A stretch of 64,000 nucleotides of DNA from Pseudoips prasinana (Eukaryota > Arthropoda > Insecta > Lepidoptera > Nolidae). The translations under genes and the position numbers were made by a program. The notes beneath the pieces were generated by a model. It was given only the letters and a program-made list of their open reading frames with translations, was not told where the DNA came from and made no database searches. The stretch is from NCBI GenBank assembly GCA_951640165.1, contig OX621256.1, positions 2,914,001 through 2,978,000 on the forward strand, written 5' to 3'. Shown in pieces: positions 9,943 to 21,484 of this stretch (its first letter is position 1; each line of letters opens with the position of its first letter).

Positions 9943-11184
9943 TTTATGGACAAGAAAGAGTTACTAGTCTTGGAAGAAAATATAACAGCTCACTTGATAA
10001 GACCTTTAAAAGGTATTCTCAGCGCTTTTGCAGGTGGGCTTTCTAGTTGCAATTCTCTCATTTTATCAGGCTCCAGCCTCGTTATATCAATCCGCCCCTT
10101 TAGAAGGAAGTGGAACTACCTATATATTTTCTAACTCCTCCAGGATTCAAGACAATTAAAACAATTCGCAGTTTACCGCTCAGTGTCTTTTCGTTGTGTG
10201 CCACTGTTGATCTTGCCTTACAGGACTAGCACTGCAACTCCTCTTCCGCACTTTTTCTCAGGGACTCTTCTCTCCCACTTGGGAGGAAAAAGTCCCGATA
10301 AATAAAATCAAGAAAGAGCTTATCTACCTACTTGGCACAGTATACATTGATGGTATTGTATTAGCGAAAGGTAGTATTTTATCGCAATGTAGGTCAACGA
10401 ATTGAATGCAATTTATTATTGTTGTAGTTGCTTTGTTTCTGTTATTGCGGACTACGTGTAACGACGAATCTTTTACTTATTTTGAAATTGTGTGTTTATT
10501 GGAACACCGTGTTGAAATTACCTATTTTAACCGTAGTTACCGCGGTTGGCATGAGAGTTGGCGGTAAGGTGGTAGCTAGTAAGTAGGTGACGCTGCTGCC
10601 CGTCTACTTCCTGTATCCTTTAGTCCTTTAGTTTAGTAGTATGCAATGCCTGATTTCGACTATAACGCGGACAAAGTCGCGGGCAAAATTTCATACCTTA
10701 TAAAAATCTATTCGCAGATGGAAATACCTCGGGTTAGTCTTATAGGTCATGTTTTTAATCCATATTTGTTCGTATCTCGTAGTTTGCCAAAAGGCTATGT
10801 AGCATTACGTCCCGGATATTAACCTCATCTAAAACCAGCTATAAAATACATTTCCAAACCGGCATCGCTATTCATTGCCATTGCCAGAGAGACATCGAAG
10901 CTAAAATAATACACTAGGGTAGATGTAACAAATATTACGATTCAGCGGTTGCCCAAAATTGGCAATGCCATCGAGGTAGGATTTTGAAGATTTGAAGATG
11001 TGGTGACGCTTTAAAGGCAGACATTTAAACGCTTTGAAGAAATACTGTGTGCAACAGACTGAAATGTGGAAAATAAGGCTATTATAGTCTCAACGATGAC
11101 TAGTCACCTACACATGAAGGATAAAAATGACTCAATCATTCGTTCAATCGGCTTCCATGATCACATGTTGAAGTTGAAGCCAAC
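9943..11184. other. No recognisable feature
   Basis: No gene seen. A weak Helitron-like phrase (ACGCGGACAAAGTCGCGGGC) lies near 10660. The 73-codon frame starting in the hairpin has no recognisable motif. Confidence 0.4.
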
Positions 11185-11221
11185 ACAATCAGTGTCACTA
11201 ACCGCTAGACCAATTCAGTTC

Positions 11222-11347
11222 AGAGTGACCCATAAATGGTTGTTCTGAGTCTGGATGTACTTTATGTCCGTCTATTATATGTTTGTAAAGTACCCCGCGA
11301 CATAGGGATTAGATACACTAGTGCGGGCGTTGTCTTAAAAAAAAAGA
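11222..11347 (+). mobile_element. SINE-C, 3' half
   Basis: Begins GAGTGACCCATAAATGGTTG, continues through TTTGTAAAGTACCCC and ends GGGCGTTGTCTT plus an A-run. The promoter head is missing; just before it (about 11190-11220) is a scrap of another tRNA-like head in reverse. Confidence 0.75.
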
Positions 11348-11509
11348 AGAATAAATTTTGTGTTATGTACACTTGCCTTTTGTAACTACTTTTTCCTTTC
11401 TGGTAAAATTCATTGTTGATTCGGGGTTGTGAGTGTTCGAACTAGATATGTACAAACACTTAGAGTACATGCCTACTGTTGACCATTAAGTTAACATTTG
11501 ACCACTCAC

Positions 11510-11653
11510 CTGCATATTACAAATCTTGTATCTAACTGGCTCCCCCCTGCACCCCGCTGGAGAGGAGCAGGTCCGGAGCTGGCGAGAAACTCCACCATCA
11601 CAGGTCCGAGAGCAGAGTGACCATTCGCTCCACTGCGACCAGCCACCTCGGTC
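11510..11653 (-). CDS. Exon encoding a thrombospondin type-1 repeat (ADAMTS-like family)
   Basis: A 144-bp exon of 48 codons in phase 0 at both ends. It is bounded by an acceptor (TTTATTCCCCAG) and a consensus donor (GTGAGT). The peptide opens [20 protein letters not shown], the W-x-x-W-x-x-W plus CSxTC pattern of a thrombospondin type-1 repeat; it goes on with an arginine-rich RQLRTC strand, CRGEP and RYKICNMQ, for five cysteines in the exon; the sixth would fall in the next exon. The RYKICN ending is like the first repeat of ADAMTS and ADAMTS-like secreted matrix proteins (from memory of those families). Such domains act extracellularly, folded by disulphides and Trp-Arg stacking. Neighbouring exons were not seen except a possible one at 37838-37936. 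Papilin or another TSP1 protein is an alternative. Confidence 0.85.
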
Positions 11654-11712
11654 CTGGGGAATAAATAACATAATGGTAGATTTTATATTCAAATTATTTA
11701 GGATTGTATAAT

Positions 11713-12078
11713 AATAATGTCCTCCTAACCAAATTTCGGCCCCGGCGGCCAGTCTCAACAGAGATTAGCCATCTGCGCGTGACATATTATAGTGCTCAAG
11801 TGTGTGCGCAAATACAGGAGCACTTTCTATTCCATCACTCTCATGATCCGATGGGACGCCTAGGCGACACGATTGGAAAGAGGTCAGGTACAGGACCGAC
11901 GGCTTTACATGCTCTCCGAGGTACGGGGGTATAATACCGCCAACTCCCAGACTTCGGGCTGATGCTGAGAATTTTATCTTTTTACAGAAAAGTCCCAAAA
12001 TCACTTTTTGGCCCGACCCGGGATTTTAACCCAGGACCTCGTTCTCTGCGGGTGAACACGCTACCGCTAGACCAACGT
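11713..12078 (-). mobile_element. SINE-D, full copy, 60 bp from an exon
   Basis: On the - strand the head has TTGGTCTAGCGGTAGCGTG and a B-box region GTCCTGGGTTAAAATCCCGG, followed by GGCCAAAAAGTGATTTTGGG and the family body. It lies in the intron in the same sense as the thrombospondin exon; its 3' end is about 60 nt from that exon's acceptor. Confidence 0.88.
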
Positions 12079-12299
12079 ATAGAATAGAGGTAAGTATGTT
12101 TATCACTTGTCTGGCTGCCATAGTAGAGACTCTGCCTAGAGATGGCTTGTGTTAGTAGTCCCTAGATATTTTTTTATTTATTTGCCAGATTTTTTTAGCG
12201 TCCACTATGCTCTATTTTCTGGTGCAGCAGTGAAAGTGTTCAAGGCTAATTGTAAACGTCATGTTAGAAAATCAAATGTATTTAAATGAGTTTAAGAGA

Positions 12300-12597
12300 G
12301 GTAGGGCATAGCGTTCGTTGGCTCAAACAGCAGCCTGACTGGGGAAGTACATCCACCTTACAGAAGACATTCCTTAATAATAACATTAATATATTTCAAT
12401 GTTGTTTTTCCGAGTGTGAGTAAGGTCGCCAGAGCTCATTGGGGTGGGGCGAAGGGCCAGCAACACTTGTTTGCTGACTTTTAAAGGCCGGCAACGCACC
12501 CGCGACTCCTCTGGTGTTGCGAGTGTCCATAGGCGGCGGTGATCACTTACCATCAGGTGACCCACTTGCTCGTTTGTCGCCCACTGATAAAAAAAAA
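12300..12597 (+). repeat. Interspersed repeat family I with poly(A) end
   Basis: Shared with 27277-27529 and in part 36838. Key phrases are GACTGGGGAAGTAC, TTTAAAGGCCGGCAACGC and GATCACTTACCATCAGGTGA, then a run of nine A. The poly(A) end indicates retrotransposition; probably a LINE 3' UTR or SINE. Confidence 0.7.
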
Positions 12598-12834
12598 TTG
12601 AGATCTTTGGTTTCCATCTCAGTCGGTCGGTCCAAAAAGTGTCAATGACATTTTCTCTGGCAATAAAAACAACCCACTAGCTGCCTGGAGTTTGCGAATT
12701 AACGGTGTTAGACACTCGTACCCATGAAAGCACGTAAACGGGACTCCCCATTTGTGTTGGAAACCCGTTCCGTAATATGTGAGACATGCACCATAAAAGA
12801 AGAGAGTGCTTTAGACCAAACGACTGAAGTAAAA

Positions 12835-13012
12835 CTACAAAGGCTATGAGGGAAAGAAAATGTATGCTTGCATCTCTTTCTCTTGCCCCTTAACTAATAT
12901 ACGAGAAGTTACTCTCTCTTTCCATCTTCACCAACTTATATCACCCTCTCAACTTCCGTTCGCCTTGCCCGATCACACTTTTCGTAACGCTCTTGTAACG
13001 CAATACGTAAAT
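12835..13012 (+). repeat. Interspersed repeat family G
   Basis: The reverse complement of this stretch recurs at 50212-50400 (AGTTACTCTCTCTTTCC; CGATCACACTTTTCGTAACG), with scraps at 2860 and 29465. Class unknown. Confidence 0.55.
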
Positions 13013-13475
13013 AATTTTTACCTCCATAATATTTTTTAGTCGCCTTTCGTGGACGTGACCCCATTTTACTGTAACATTGTGGCTTTCTAAAAATATCCTC
13101 GAATTTCTTAAAAGACACAGCCAACATTGCCAGCCCTTCATATTCTTTATACCGATTGCCAGCTCCATCTCATTTCAAATTGTGTACTCATGAAAAATGA
13201 ACGCATGCCAAGTATATTATCGTTCGCTTCAACAACATGTTATTCTGTATATGACGTGAGAGGATTTGACAAACCGTAATTCTTAATTTAAGAACGCCAT
13301 ATTTATAATATAAAGTAAGTAGTATTGAGTTTTGGCGCCAACGCGGTAAAAAACAGATCGAGAGATTGTTTCATTTTCTAAAACTGGTATAAATTCGTGT
13401 TATTATATGTGAAAATAGTGGATTTAGATATAACGTAATCAGCAACGTACATAAGTGTATAAAAGTGGCATTTCA
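13013..13475. other. No recognisable feature
   Basis: No motif recognised. Confidence 0.4.
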
Positions 13476-13914
13476 TCTATACATATAATAAAATCGTAGG
13501 AAAGTCAAAACTGTACATTGAATATTTTTCTAAAAGGATACTTGCGGCGTGATCTACAATCGATATCGAAGCCAAAAATATAGTTTTCTATATACATATA
13601 ATAAAATCGTAGGAAAGTCAAAACTGTACATTGTATTGAATATTTTTTTTAAAGGATACTTGGGGCGTGATCTAGAGTCGATATCGAAGCCAAAAATATA
13701 GTTTTTAGAATTTTTGTCTGTGTGTCTGTTTGTCTGTATGTATGTCCAGGCTAAACTCAAAAAGTACTGCATGGATTTACTTCAAATTTTGTATGAATAT
13801 TACTAAGAGTTCGGGTCAACATATAGGCTACATATTATCACACTATTACTTACGGGGGAGGAGCTATGATCATTTATAAAATTTAACGCGGGTAAAACCG
13901 CAGGGCACAGCTAG
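13476..13914 (+). mobile_element. Non-autonomous Helitron with duplicated 5' end
   Basis: Starts TC (TCTATACATATAATAAAATC) after an A and ends in a hairpin region (ACGCGGGTAAAACCGC) then CAGCTAG before a T. That is the Helitron signature: 5' TC, subterminal hairpin, 3' CTRR, insertion between A and T. The first 111 bp (13476-13586) are repeated in tandem from 13587. The same family occurs at 46524 (-), 55899 (-) and 62252 (+). No coding capacity. Confidence 0.88.
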
Positions 13915-13974
13915 TTTTCTATAAATTCGAGTCGTTATGTATAAAAATGGTTGACTCAACATCACTGTGGAAAT

Positions 13975-14037
13975 CTTTTACAGAGGCCTTTGTCCAGCCG
14001 TGGACATAATTCGGCTGATATCATCATGATGATGATG
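13975..14037 (+). mobile_element. RTE LINE 3' scrap
   Basis: AGAGGCCTTTGTCCAGCCG and an ATGATGATGATG tail, as in other RTE 3' ends here. Confidence 0.6.
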
Positions 14038-14227
14038 AACCCACCGCGATACTTATAGAGGACTCCCTCTTAATCTCGAATGATACCCTTACTCTTTAGT
14101 GGGATAGTAATAAGCTAATCATCATCAATTTTCCTTCACCAAGATGTTGTCTTATCTTCCGGCAATCTGCTATCACTTTCAAAGTACTTATAGTAAAAGA
14201 GAAGATTTTATCCCAGTTATTACTTTA

Positions 14228-14315
14228 TATACTTATTATTAAGAGTTGTTTGAGCCACCCAGTAGGCCTTTTACATGGCTAAACGACTCAACCGACAGAT
14301 AACGTGCCTTCAGAA
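14228..14315 (-). mobile_element. 5S-headed SINE, distal fragment
   Basis: GAGCCACCCAGTAGGCC, ACATGGCTAAACGAC and CGTGCCTTCAGAAGCACC match the distal body of that family; the rRNA-like part is absent. Confidence 0.55.
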
Positions 14316-14629
14316 GCACCACTATAAAACCTGTACCAATACTACGAAGGATGGTTTCAAAAACAGAAGTCACAGAAAATGTTCAACCTTTTGTTCAACG
14401 TCATTTAGTGTCGTATCTAGTAACTACATTCGAGTTTGTTTAGTAATTAGCTGGATGTACGGGGTACATTGCTAAAACGTGCACTTAATAATGTAATGAG
14501 TATCCCTAATATATTACCTCAATAGAGGCCCGTGTCCACAATATCGTATAATAAAGCTGTGACGTTGGCGTAATATTAATTAAAGCGTAATTTAGAAATT
14601 GTTTATATTAGACCATGTATGAGCGTGCT

Positions 14630-14734
14630 AGATATATGTTTATCAGTTGTCTGGTTGAAATAATACAGGCTCTATTTAGTTTTGGATCAGATGGCAATGT
14701 GCTGGTTATCCCAAGATATAATAATAATAATAAT
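14630..14734 (+). mobile_element. SINE-A, tail fragment
   Basis: GTTTATCAGTTGTCTGGTTG through TTTTGGATCAGATGGC to a (AAT)n tail. It ends where the neighbouring RTE element's tail begins. Confidence 0.65.
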
Positions 14735-15862
14735 ATAGCCTTTTATTCAGATCCATAATATGATAAAATACATAGAAAAACTTAAATTTAATGTAAACCT
14801 AACCTAGTCTCTTATTTGAGTTTTACATATTTTCTGTGGATCTGTTTGCCAGTCGACAAAGGCCTCCTCCAACCTTTTCCATTCATATCTTTCTTGGGCC
14901 ACTCTGTTCCATGTGACGCCTGCCACTTGTCTTATGTCGGCATCCCATCTTTTTTGCGGTCTACCTCTTTTCCGTTTACCTTCTCTAGGATACCATCGTG
15001 TCACAATTTTGCTCCATTTGTCTTTACCTCTTACCATATGCCCCACCCATCGCCATTTAAGCCGTCTAATTTTGCACATTACATCTACAACCTTTGTTTT
15101 GCTTCTTATGGCACTGTTTCTCAGTCGGTCTGACTTTTTCACATTCATCATGCTCCTTTCCATTGCGTATTGACATGAGGCAAGTTTGCTAGTCGTTTTT
15201 TGTGATAAGGCCCATGTTTGACTGCCGTATATGAGAACTGGTAGTATGCATGCGTTAAATAGTTTGCATTTGATATTCATATGAAGATTTTTATCTTTCA
15301 TAATCTCTTTCAAACCCCAGTACCTTCTCCAGCCATTGGTTATTCTTCTTTCAACTTCTTTGAGCATCGGATTATAATCGGTTATTAGCTGCCCGAGATA
15401 AATATATTCATCTGCATATTCGATTTGATTGTTTCTTAAGTTTATGTTTATTCTCTCTCCGTTTGTCATTATTCTTGTTTTTTCGGGGTTCAGTTTTAAC
15501 CCTACCTTCTCACTTTCCGTTGCCAGTTCGGTTATCATTTTTGTTATGTCTTCCGGGGATTTTGCAAATAACAAAATATCGTCTGCGAATCTCAAGTGAG
15601 TCAATGAGACACCATCTATATTTATACCGAGATTTTCCCAATTAAAACGTCTGAATATTGTTTCTAGTACCGCTGAGAATATTTTTGGTGACAGGGGATC
15701 TCCTTGTCGTACACCTTTGCTTACTCTGAAAGGTTCACCTTTCTTTTCTAATTGTATTCTAGCAGTACTCTGGCTGTAAACATTCTTTATTAAGCGAATG
15801 TATTTGTGTTCAATTCCTTGTTCTTTTAATGACTCCCATATCTTGTGGTGAAACCCAAGATA
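14735..15862 (-). mobile_element. 5'-truncated RTE-type LINE with partial reverse transcriptase
   Basis: One frame is open on the - strand from about 15862 to 14804 (about 350 codons). It starts inside the reverse transcriptase (FHHKIWESLKEQGIEHKY), then GVRQGDPLSPKIFSAVLE (motif B region), HLRFADDILLFA (the catalytic FADD), GLKLNPEKTRIM, and a C-terminal domain with RWVGHMVRGKDKW, KRGRPQKRWDADI and VAQERYEWKRLEEAF. That C-terminus and the FADD motif fit RTE-clade LINEs of insects. Endonuclease and the first catalytic Asp are missing, so the copy cannot move by itself. No stop within 350 codons suggests it is young. Confidence 0.9.
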
Positions 15863-16756
15863 TATATTTGTTTATTTATTTAGATATAAAATAAACCTTT
15901 GTTTGTCCCTAGTGTTAACACATTCTTTATTTGAAGAATGATGATGTTTTAATTCCTTGCCCGATATTCCCCTGCCCTAATTTTAGCAAAATACCAATAT
16001 ATAAGTATGAGGACTAACTTTGTTTATACGCAGTATTAAGCCTGGGGACAACTAGAGCCGGTAAAGATGAATAAATGACATTCAAATTGCTTTTATTGAA
16101 GTTATAAGTATGTATTTAAAGATCCCGTTAAAGAAAAGACATGCTATACTAACATAAAATATGGTGTCACTTGTAGCGCAACTTTTTCTAATCAAGTCTG
16201 CTATTTTTAGAAAATTCAAATAGCCAATCAAGTCAACACATTTTTTAGCAAATTCACTTGAAAATAATAGAGTCAATGAATACTATAGAACCGAATTAAT
16301 AGAAAGTGCACACACAATTATACAGCATATTTTCCACGCAGATAGTTTGGTCGCCAAAGCCAAAATTCGAGCAGTCTGGCATTAATATTATTTAGTAGAC
16401 CGAATGAAACTTGAAATTCTAACTTTATCTTCCAATTGAATCCAGGCGTCCAAATGCAGGCTATGTCCAAAGTTGGATTTGAACCAAATCGTATAACGCC
16501 ACGTCAATACGCGCTGTGTGGAGACCGGTTTTATCACATTTTCCAAATCGAGTAATCCGCTTAAATTATCAAAACATACAGAGGAAAATTCGGTTTATGA
16601 AATTTAGTTGAAAAGGCGAAATTTAAAGACTGGTTGAAAACACTCAAATAATATCTAGAATTTCTGTAAAATAAACTTTCTGGGAGCTTGAGGCGAAGTG
16701 TGATCTACCATAGCCATTTTGTGAGCATGAAAATATTTTATTTACGATTTTTACAT
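15863..16756. other. No recognisable feature
   Basis: AT-rich, no recognisable gene or repeat. Confidence 0.4.
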
Positions 16757-16990
16757 AGACTCACGCCTGTTTCCCAGAGGGGTAAGCAGAGACAACGATT
16801 TTCATTTGTCACGATCTTTGCACACCTCTTTTCCCTCCTTTACTGTCATTATATTCTTCGTACATCCTCGCCAGTTTAGGGTACTTCTGACCTGTTCTCT
16901 CTTGAGAACGACTCCGATTTGGTCAGAGAATATTCAACGAGATCTTCTCCTTCCGGTTGTCCCATTCGCACAGACTAGGGACCCCACATG
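16757..16990 (+). repeat. Interspersed repeat family J, longest copy
   Basis: CACGCCTGTTTCCCAGAGGG is shared with 18845, 19568, 55185 and 62656. This copy continues through CCAGTTTAGGGTACTTCTGA to AGAATATTCAACGAG. Most copies follow ACATAGACT or similar. Class not determined. Confidence 0.65.
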
Positions 16991-17072
16991 AGTTGCTAAT
17001 GGAGGCACTGAATATGTTCACTAGTAGGTCCACAGGTATGGAGGTGGTCCTTGGGCCTACCGCTTAAGTTGC

Positions 17073-17267
17073 CGATCATCGTGATCGTGATCGGCGTTCA
17101 TATAGATGAAGATAAAAAATTACGAAATTATCGTTAAATCGGCTTCAACGTTGAAAGTGGCTCCGGACCATTTATGACGTCACATGTGCTCATGGAAGCC
17201 GATTTAAATGATTTAGTAATTTTTAAACTTCATATATATGAACGCCGATCACGATCACGCTGATTAG
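17073..17267. mobile_element. MITE with long inverted ends
   Basis: About 70-bp arms pair across a short centre: CGTGATCGTGATCGGCGTTC on the left against the reverse of GAACGCCGATCACGATCACG on the right, then ATAAATGATTTAA-like inner parts ending at GGCTTC/GAAGCC. The whole is about 195 bp without coding. Superfamily not clear. Confidence 0.7.
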
Positions 17268-18018
17268 TGACTCCAAACTGTTTCATTCAAGACCGAAGCT
17301 GATAAAGGTCATTAGGTGTATCTTTATTACACGTCATTGGATTGAATATAAGAAATTTTTACAACGCAGAAACTATAAAGCTTTATATTTCAAAGTTTAT
17401 TAGTCAATCATTCCGGAATAACGAATTGGATGACATTTGGCGCGACCGCTACACCAAAGGCTTAAAGATTTATTATTTGCAATAAAACTTGATGGGTTAT
17501 AAAGAATTGCTACCATTAACGTTCTACTGAGGACTTCAGTCTCATGAAGCTGGGAATATTATCTGTATATTTTTCATCAGTCCAGTGCAAAGGGAAAATA
17601 GACAGGCCTTTTACACCAATGCTTCATAATTTTTATATTGTCAATGGAGATGTTGATGACTAGAGTCAACCAAAATTACAGTTAAAACCTGTACAGTTAC
17701 GAATATATGGTTCTAATTCTTCTCCGGGGTTCTCAGTGCCGGATTTTCTCCGTAAAGCCTTGGGACATCCGTGATAGATCGCGAGGTAACCCACGGCCTG
17801 GCAGTTGACGCAGCCGGGGCGATCAGAGCATTCGTTTTGATCCTTGGGTTAGGGGCAGTCCTCGGTGTGGTGGCCGGATGTAAGTCACTTCATGCATCTC
17901 GGAGAGACATGACGACGACTTCCGCAAAGAATTGCGAAGAGTTTGGTCAAATTTATGGCCCACATCTTGTGACAATACAATTGTTTAGGATAAGTTACTC
18001 CTGGTCGAATTTTAACCA
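17268..18018. other. No recognisable feature
   Basis: An 84-codon open frame at 17771 has no recognisable domain and is probably chance. Confidence 0.4.
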
Positions 18019-18205
18019 GGTCTGAATGGACACTAGCCATCTACACGGGACATATTATAGTGCACAAACACAGGGGAATGAGTGATGGAATAGAAGCTTT
18101 CCATTCCATGACTCTCATGATCCGATGAGATGAATACTAAAGCGACTGAAAAGAGTTCTGATACAGAACCGACGACTTTACGTTTCTAGGATACGATCGG
18201 TCTGA
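18019..18205 (-). mobile_element. SINE-D fragment
   Basis: CTAGCCATCTACACGGGACA, TTCCATGACTCTCATGATCC and ACAGAACCGACGACTTTACG match the SINE-D body; head missing. Confidence 0.65.
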
Positions 18206-18369
18206 CATACGCTGTGCGTAAAAGCCTCCATAAACAAATAAAGAAAATAAAATCTACGCATCTTAAACTACTGAATTGCCATGATTACACTCTTTCATAC
18301 TTCTTTGCCGTTATGCAGTTAAAACCACATCGCATTAATTGGCGTCATAAGCCATTTAACCGCGTTAAA

Positions 18370-18521
18370 TCACACTGATAATATAAAGGCAACAGTTTGT
18401 GAGTGTGTATGTTTGTTACTCTTTCATGCAACTTTGTAGTAATATAGGTTATATATTCGAATAACATATAGGCTATAATTTATAGATATTAACCCGGGTA
18501 AAACCGGTGGCGAACAGCTAG
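18370..18521 (+). mobile_element. Short non-autonomous Helitron
   Basis: Begins TCACACTGATAATATAAAGG after A and ends ACAGCTAG before T. A hairpin region (ACCCGGGTAAAACCGGTGG) precedes the end. Same family as 51040, 53486, 60075 and 63461. Confidence 0.82.
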
Positions 18522-18844
18522 TATTTAATAATAAACTGTTGGCCTAGACGTTAAATTGAATGCCTAGTCCTCCAAGTAATGGATTAACTTATCCATTTGA
18601 CGACAATGTACCCCCAACGTGACGTCGACTATACTAAAACTTACGCAATATAATATAAATCCCACTTCCATGTTTACACGTATCAGAGACGTGTATTAAT
18701 CTACCGTATCGTTAATCAAATGTCAATCAAAACTCTGATTAATATACGCCGTATTACTTGTAGAAACTGATTCTATGGCATGTTATTATTGTATAATGGA
18801 AGTGGATAGGTTATTGTTCTGTTGATTAAACGAGTATATGTACA
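18522..18844. other. No recognisable feature
   Basis: Nothing recognised. Confidence 0.4.
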
Positions 18845-18975
18845 TAAACTCACGCCTGTTTCCCAGAGGGGTAGGCAGAGAAAATGGATTTCTATTTGTC
18901 GCGATCTTTGCACACCTCTTTTGCCTCGTTTATTGTTATTATATTCTCCGTTCTTTCTTAAACGCGTATGTTGGT
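18845..18975 (+). repeat. Interspersed repeat family J
   Basis: CACGCCTGTTTCCCAGAGGG through TTGTTATTATATTCTCCG; truncated. Confidence 0.65.
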
Positions 18976-19014
18976 GCTGCCGGGGAATTGAGAATGATGA
19001 ACCATATATTTAAT

Positions 19015-19225
19015 ATTAATAATATCTTGGGACGAAAGTGATAAACATACATATATATTTCTAAATACATATTACTATATATTATAGATGTGTGTGTAAT
19101 TTACACAGACACAGAACAAGTAATCGAGCTTATCATACAAAAATATGTCCCGGATGGGGATAGAACCCACAACGTCTATCCTAACTGTCAGAGCCACTTA
19201 CCACTACACCAGCAGGCTAGACGAA
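19015..19225 (-). mobile_element. tRNA-derived SINE, divergent copy
   Basis: Tail AATAATATCTTGGGAC on the left. The head at the right reads on the - strand as TGGTGTAGTGGTAAGTGGC (A box) and GTTCTATCCCCATCC (decayed B box). Confidence 0.65.
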
Positions 19226-19567
19226 AAATTATCATTGAAGGACGAAACTTAAAACAAACTTAAGAACTAAATTGTAGAATAGATTTCATATAATTTTTTG
19301 ATTGTTTAAGTGCTTAAAATTTTATTTCAACACTTACTAAAATGTTCCTGAATAATTGTATTGCACAGTTTTTAATAGATGCCGCGTCACGTACTGCACG
19401 GTAAGAAAAAATATATTTACATAGAAATGTGAAAAATTTATTAATTTAAATAATAGTAATTTTAATTTTATTTATTTACTGCGGAACATGGTTAACCGGA
19501 TATTGGTTTAAAAAAATTAACAGCATGCTTCGCCGTTAGCACGGCATGTAAATATTAATAAACATAC
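19226..19567. other. No recognisable feature
   Basis: AT-rich; nothing recognised. Confidence 0.4.
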
Positions 19568-19725
19568 ATACTCACGCCTGTTTCCCAGAGGGGTAAGCAG
19601 AGACAATGAATTTCCATTTATTACGATCATTGCACACCTCTTTTGCCTCATTTTCTGTCATTATATTTTTATACATGCTCGCCAGTTGAGGGCCTTTCTT
19701 GAGAACTTCTCCGATTAATAAACAA
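19568..19725 (+). repeat. Interspersed repeat family J
   Basis: CTCACGCCTGTTTCCCAGAG to GAGAACTTCTCCGATTAA. Confidence 0.65.
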
Positions 19726-20565
19726 TGTGAATGGAATGTTTTTAAACAGAACCTATTATTTTAACAGAAACTATTTACGCATATAATTTTATAATTATTT
19801 AATACATTAATTCAATTCAAGATTGAATCATGTTATACTAAACAAGAAGCGTAGCAATCACCATTGTGGCTTAGTTGTATGACATTTTACCAATGCTGTA
19901 GTTTCATAAGGATTTTTAAGGAGTTGCAGACATCACCCAAGAAACTTAGTGTTCATAGACCGTACGTACTAAAGGAATCTTGTTTAATGGCGTTAAACAT
20001 CTAGGCGCGACGTTATTCGACGGATAAATGACCGCTTAAATGGTTTTATTTCTGTCTTCGTCCTACAGAGTGCTATTTTCTAATGGTCCCGGTTGAAGTC
20101 ATTAAAGAATTCTAGTTAAGCCAGGTCACAGGCGACCATTGCCTATATTAAATAAAGTATGACTTGTTTATGGTCCAGACACGCACCATCAACATGACTA
20201 TCTACTAATAAGACTCTCTTGATTATTTAGAATCCCAAATTGAACTAATACACTCACATCAAAAATCAAAGTTGATGATTATGCATTTTATAATATTTGA
20301 ATTTTTTAGTAATAGTACAACATGTCATGTAGCAATGAATAGAAAGGTTAATTATAGGCTCTTTGCAAGGCATTTCCTACTAACACAGGGCGAACTTATG
20401 GAAAGGACAGGGCATTTTAAGAAGTTTTTTGGCGTAAAATACTGACGATAAATAAGCAACACATAAAAAATTGTCGGTCAATTATAAGCTTGGCGGTAAA
20501 ATAAACTCAAATCTGTTTTATTTTGACGGATAAATAAGAGAATCATCATAACAGTTTTAAGAAGT
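19726..20565. other. No recognisable feature
   Basis: No repeat copy or coding motif recognised. Confidence 0.4.
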
Positions 20566-20780
20566 CTACAAGGACAAAAGCGGGGAGGCTTTTGTCATAG
20601 CGGGAATGGTTTTGTATAGGCAAGAATCCTCTTGAGAGTATATGCCATAATCGCCACGCTGTGAAGACGGGTTAGCCGTCCTCTGGTAGAGATTCCCTCG
20701 GGTTGACTTCAACGCCCCCCAAGGGATGTGATGGGGTGACGATATTCTGATATTCGCCACCGTCTCCACACAGCAAGAAT
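20566..20780 (-). repeat. Interspersed repeat family H
   Basis: Reverse copy of the repeat at 3811 and 48648: TATGCCATAATCGCCACGCT, then TAGAGATTCCCTCGGGTTGA and the GACGATATTCTGATATTC block. Confidence 0.65.
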
Positions 20781-21208
20781 AAGAGTATATGCAATCCTAA
20801 TTTAGTCGATTTTGTTATTGTATTCTTTTACACGCCTATGCATGGAGAGCTACACAAGGGCAACATAAGGGATTCCTCTTCATAAATATATGCAATATGA
20901 ACGTAAAGTTTTTTATTGCAATTTCTTCTCGTATGTTTCCACTGTCACGCCGCATGCAATTATTCGCGACTGTGCCGTGACAACCGATCACTCGCTGCTG
21001 TCAATGACTGTACTCAGATCCATTTATGCGTAAGTAATGTATGCGATTGTACGTCGAATAGATGCTTTTAAGATTTCTTTGAATATTTTTACATTTAGGA
21101 TTATTTTGGATAAAAATTGGTACGGATTAATGTGATTTTGAGGCAGATAACGTTTCGTTTTTTGATTATTATTTATTATATATTTGTGATATACGAACGG
21201 ATTATATA
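20781..21208. other. No recognisable feature
   Basis: Nothing recognised. Confidence 0.4.
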
Positions 21209-21349
21209 TGTACAGACGCCAGCAAATCCATCTACCCTAATCTGTCGAATTTATTTTCAACTAAATTGATTTTCAACTTTATCACATAAGCATAAGGTTC
21301 ACATACAATTGGGGAAATTGGGGTAGCTTGATGTGCTGGCGTCTGTACA
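21209..21349. mobile_element. MITE family K, complete copy
   Basis: 141 bp with inverted ends TGTACAGACGCCAGCA / TGCTGGCGTCTGTACA and further inner complementarity (CTACCCTAATCTGTCGAATT with AATTGGGGAAATTGGGGTAG, imperfect). It is the reference copy that shows the LINE at 38496 split another member. Confidence 0.85.
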
Positions 21350-21484
21350 AAGAACGAAAGCACAGAGTTATTTTTACTGTTTATTCTACACCCGTAGACG
21401 AAGAAATCATCCGTCCACTTAGGTAACTAAGGAAAAGCATTCGACCCTCCAATTGACTTCTTTCCAATCATGTTGCTTAGCGTA

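Noticed and set aside
14816..15173. Two + strand frames of 86-105 codons
   Set aside because: Antisense shadows of the RTE element at 14735-15862.
17771..18025. 84-codon frame with alanine/glycine-rich start
   Set aside because: No start context, no known motif, ends in a SINE-D fragment; most likely chance.
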